64,000 bases of DNA from Chryseobacterium bernardetii (GTDB lineage: Bacteria; Bacteroidota; Bacteroidia; Flavobacteriales; Weeksellaceae), in contig NZ_CP033932.1 of NCBI RefSeq assembly GCF_003815975.1, positions 2,957,501 through 3,021,500 of the forward strand. Reading direction: 5' to 3'. Positions 62,807 to 64,000 of this stretch are shown in pieces. Both the position numbers and the translations under genes were made by a program. Within the stretch, counting starts at the first letter, position 1. Each line of letters starts with the position of its first letter. The notes beneath the pieces are model-generated. The model was not told where the DNA came from and did no database searches. It worked only from the letters and a program-made list of their open reading frames with translations.

Positions 62807-62838
62807 AAACCTTTTAATCAATGATTAAGAGGTTTTTT
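62807..62838 (+). terminator. Terminator after dacB
   Basis: AACCTTTTAATCA and TGATTAAGAGGTT pair with one mismatch and are followed by T. The next promoter starts right at its 3' end. Confidence 0.8.
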
Positions 62839-62839
62839 T

Positions 62840-62847
62840 TATATTTG
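62840..62847 (+). promoter_or_regulatory. -7 box TATATTTG for the M1 peptidase gene
   Basis: Exact TAnnTTTG match 20 bases before ATG 62868. Its -33 region would overlap the dacB terminator. Confidence 0.6.
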
Positions 62848-62867
62848 AATACTATAATACTCCTACT

Positions 62868-64000
62868 ATGAGAAAATTCTATCTTCTGGTGCTGGGCATT
62901 TTTATTGTTCAGCAGTTTTACGGACAAAATGGAAACCATAATGTTGAGATGAAAGAATGGGCAGAAAAGGAAATGAAATCTTTTACTCAAAAAATGGGTG
63001 CGGGAAATATAAACCCCAATACCCTGAATTATGACCTGCAGTATCAGAGAATGGACCTGAATATTAACCCTGCTGTTTATTTTGTTTCCGGATCTGTGAC
63101 TTCACATTTCAAACCTAACCAGGATATGGGAAGTATTTACTTTGATCTAACCAATCTTCTGACGGTTTCCCAGGTGCAATACCATGGCGGCAACCTTCCA
63201 TTTCAGCAGCTCTCTACCCAGGAGATTAAAATAGATTTTCCGGCTTCCCTGCCAGCTAATGTTTTAGATTCTTTGACAATTCATTATTCCGGTGCTCCGG
63301 CAGGTAATACTGTAATGGTGGGAACTCAGGGGCCTAATATACCCATTTTTTCTACTTTAAGTGAGCCTTATGGTGCACAGGACTGGTTTCCTACCAAGCA
63401 AAGCCTTAATGATAAAATAGAAAGATTTGATTTTAAAATCACTACTCCTTCTCAATACAGCGTAGCGGCCAATGGAAAGCTGATGTCTGAAATTATTTCG
63501 CCAACTACAGGGCAGAAGCTTACTTTTTGGAGAACAATGTATCCTACAGCTGCATATCTTATTGCTTTGTCTATTACGAATTTCGCCAAGATGAACAGTA
63601 CCATCGGAAACCCTCCATTTCCATTTGTAAATTATATTTATCCGGCAACAGCAGGTGATGCCGAAAAAATAGCTAATATTCAATGGACCGGACAGATAAT
63701 GGATGTTTTTGAAACATATTTCGGGCCTTATCCATTCCGTAACGAAAAATATGGGCATATGGAATACATTAATGGTGGTGGAATGGAGCATCAGACAATG
63801 TCATCAATGATTGGATGGCCTAAATATCTTATTGCCCATGAGCTTGCCCATCAATGGTTCGGAGATAAAGTAACCTGTGCAAAATGGAATGATATATGGC
63901 TGAATGAAGGTTTTGCCAATTTTGGCGAGCATGTGGCAAATGAAAAACTCATCATGTCCAATGATGAATTTATGAATTATCTGGTGGGGCAGATTAATTA
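62868..64000 (+). CDS. M1-family metallopeptidase (aminopeptidase), 3' end missing
   Basis: This zinc aminopeptidase is cut by the right edge of the window (377 codons seen). Signal peptide (~1-19), N-terminal beta domain (~40-225), then the catalytic part. The exopeptidase motif is GGGMEHQT (variant of GxMEN). Zinc ligands are in HELAHQWFGD (His324, Glu325, His328) with Glu347 in LNEGFANFGEH. It is probably secreted to the periplasm or surface. A C-terminal sorting domain may follow beyond the window. Frame is open to the last base. Confidence 0.93.
   Translation, partial: MRKFYLLVLGIFIVQQFYGQNGNHNVEMKEWAEKEMKSFTQKMGAGNINPNTLNYDLQYQRMDLNINPAVYFVSGSVTSHFKPNQDMGSIYFDLTNLLTVSQVQYHGGNLPFQQLSTQEIKIDFPASLPANVLDSLTIHYSGAPAGNTVMVGTQGPNIPIFSTLSEPYGAQDWFPTKQSLNDKIERFDFKITTPSQYSVAANGKLMSEIISPTTGQKLTFWRTMYPTAAYLIALSITNFAKMNSTIGNPPFPFVNYIYPATAGDAEKIANIQWTGQIMDVFETYFGPYPFRNEKYGHMEYINGGGMEHQTMSSMIGWPKYLIAHELAHQWFGDKVTCAKWNDIWLNEGFANFGEHVANEKLIMSNDEFMNYLVGQIN

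Overview
The window looks like a chromosome segment of a flavobacterium close to Chryseobacterium/Elizabethkingia (Weeksellaceae). The DNA is AT-rich and genes lack Shine-Dalgarno sites. Many genes are preceded by the Bacteroidetes promoter box TAnnTTTG. Secreted proteins end in type IX secretion (T9SS) sorting domains, and a glycosylasparaginase of the Elizabethkingia type is present. I saw no rRNA, tRNA, CRISPR array, insertion sequence or prophage. Several gene starts given here are shifted inward from the longest reading frame, because a promoter box overlaps the longer start or a signal peptide sets the start.

Layout. 1-2.9 kb: the end of rdgB, then rnz, a TIGR02757 gene and a membrane protein with eight acidic heptads. 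3.0-11.8 kb: three paralogous giant surface proteins (choice-of-anchor L domain, Ig-like modules, gliding-motility type C-terminus), each with its own promoter and terminator. 11.9-16.3 kb: rsmA, and opposite to it ftsX, a DUF3098 gene, uppP, truB and an rluF-like gene. 16.5-24.9 kb: a lipoprotein beta-propeller, a helix-hairpin-helix repeat protein, MerR and AraC regulators, ccoG, an SMP-30-like lipoprotein and a DEAD-box helicase. 25.2-29.6 kb: rpsA, an EamA transporter and an alpha/beta hydrolase.

29.7-36.1 kb is the most distinctive part. It is a tight run of six genes: an unknown 330-residue protein, a DUF4280 (PAAR-like) tip protein, a 982-residue unknown protein with an amphipathic/hydrophobic C-terminal third, a lipoprotein, and two paralogous DUF3592 membrane proteins. 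It reads as an orphan contractile-injection or type VI effector-immunity module. No structural secretion genes lie nearby.

36.2-49.3 kb: an MFS exporter with a divergent AraC regulator, an SRPBCC protein, rplS, a T9SS-secreted purple acid phosphatase-like enzyme with three repeated modules, a MORN-variant protein, and the two CoA-transferase subunits separated by an oppositely oriented ABC exporter, then a DUF4197 gene. 49.5-56.8 kb: a glycoprotein-glycan catabolism cluster (GH20 hexosaminidase, glycosylasparaginase, lipoprotein, CutC-like protein, GH2 beta-mannosidase). 57-64 kb: an AEC transporter, a small lipoprotein, priA, dacB (PBP4) and the start of an M1 aminopeptidase that runs off the right edge.
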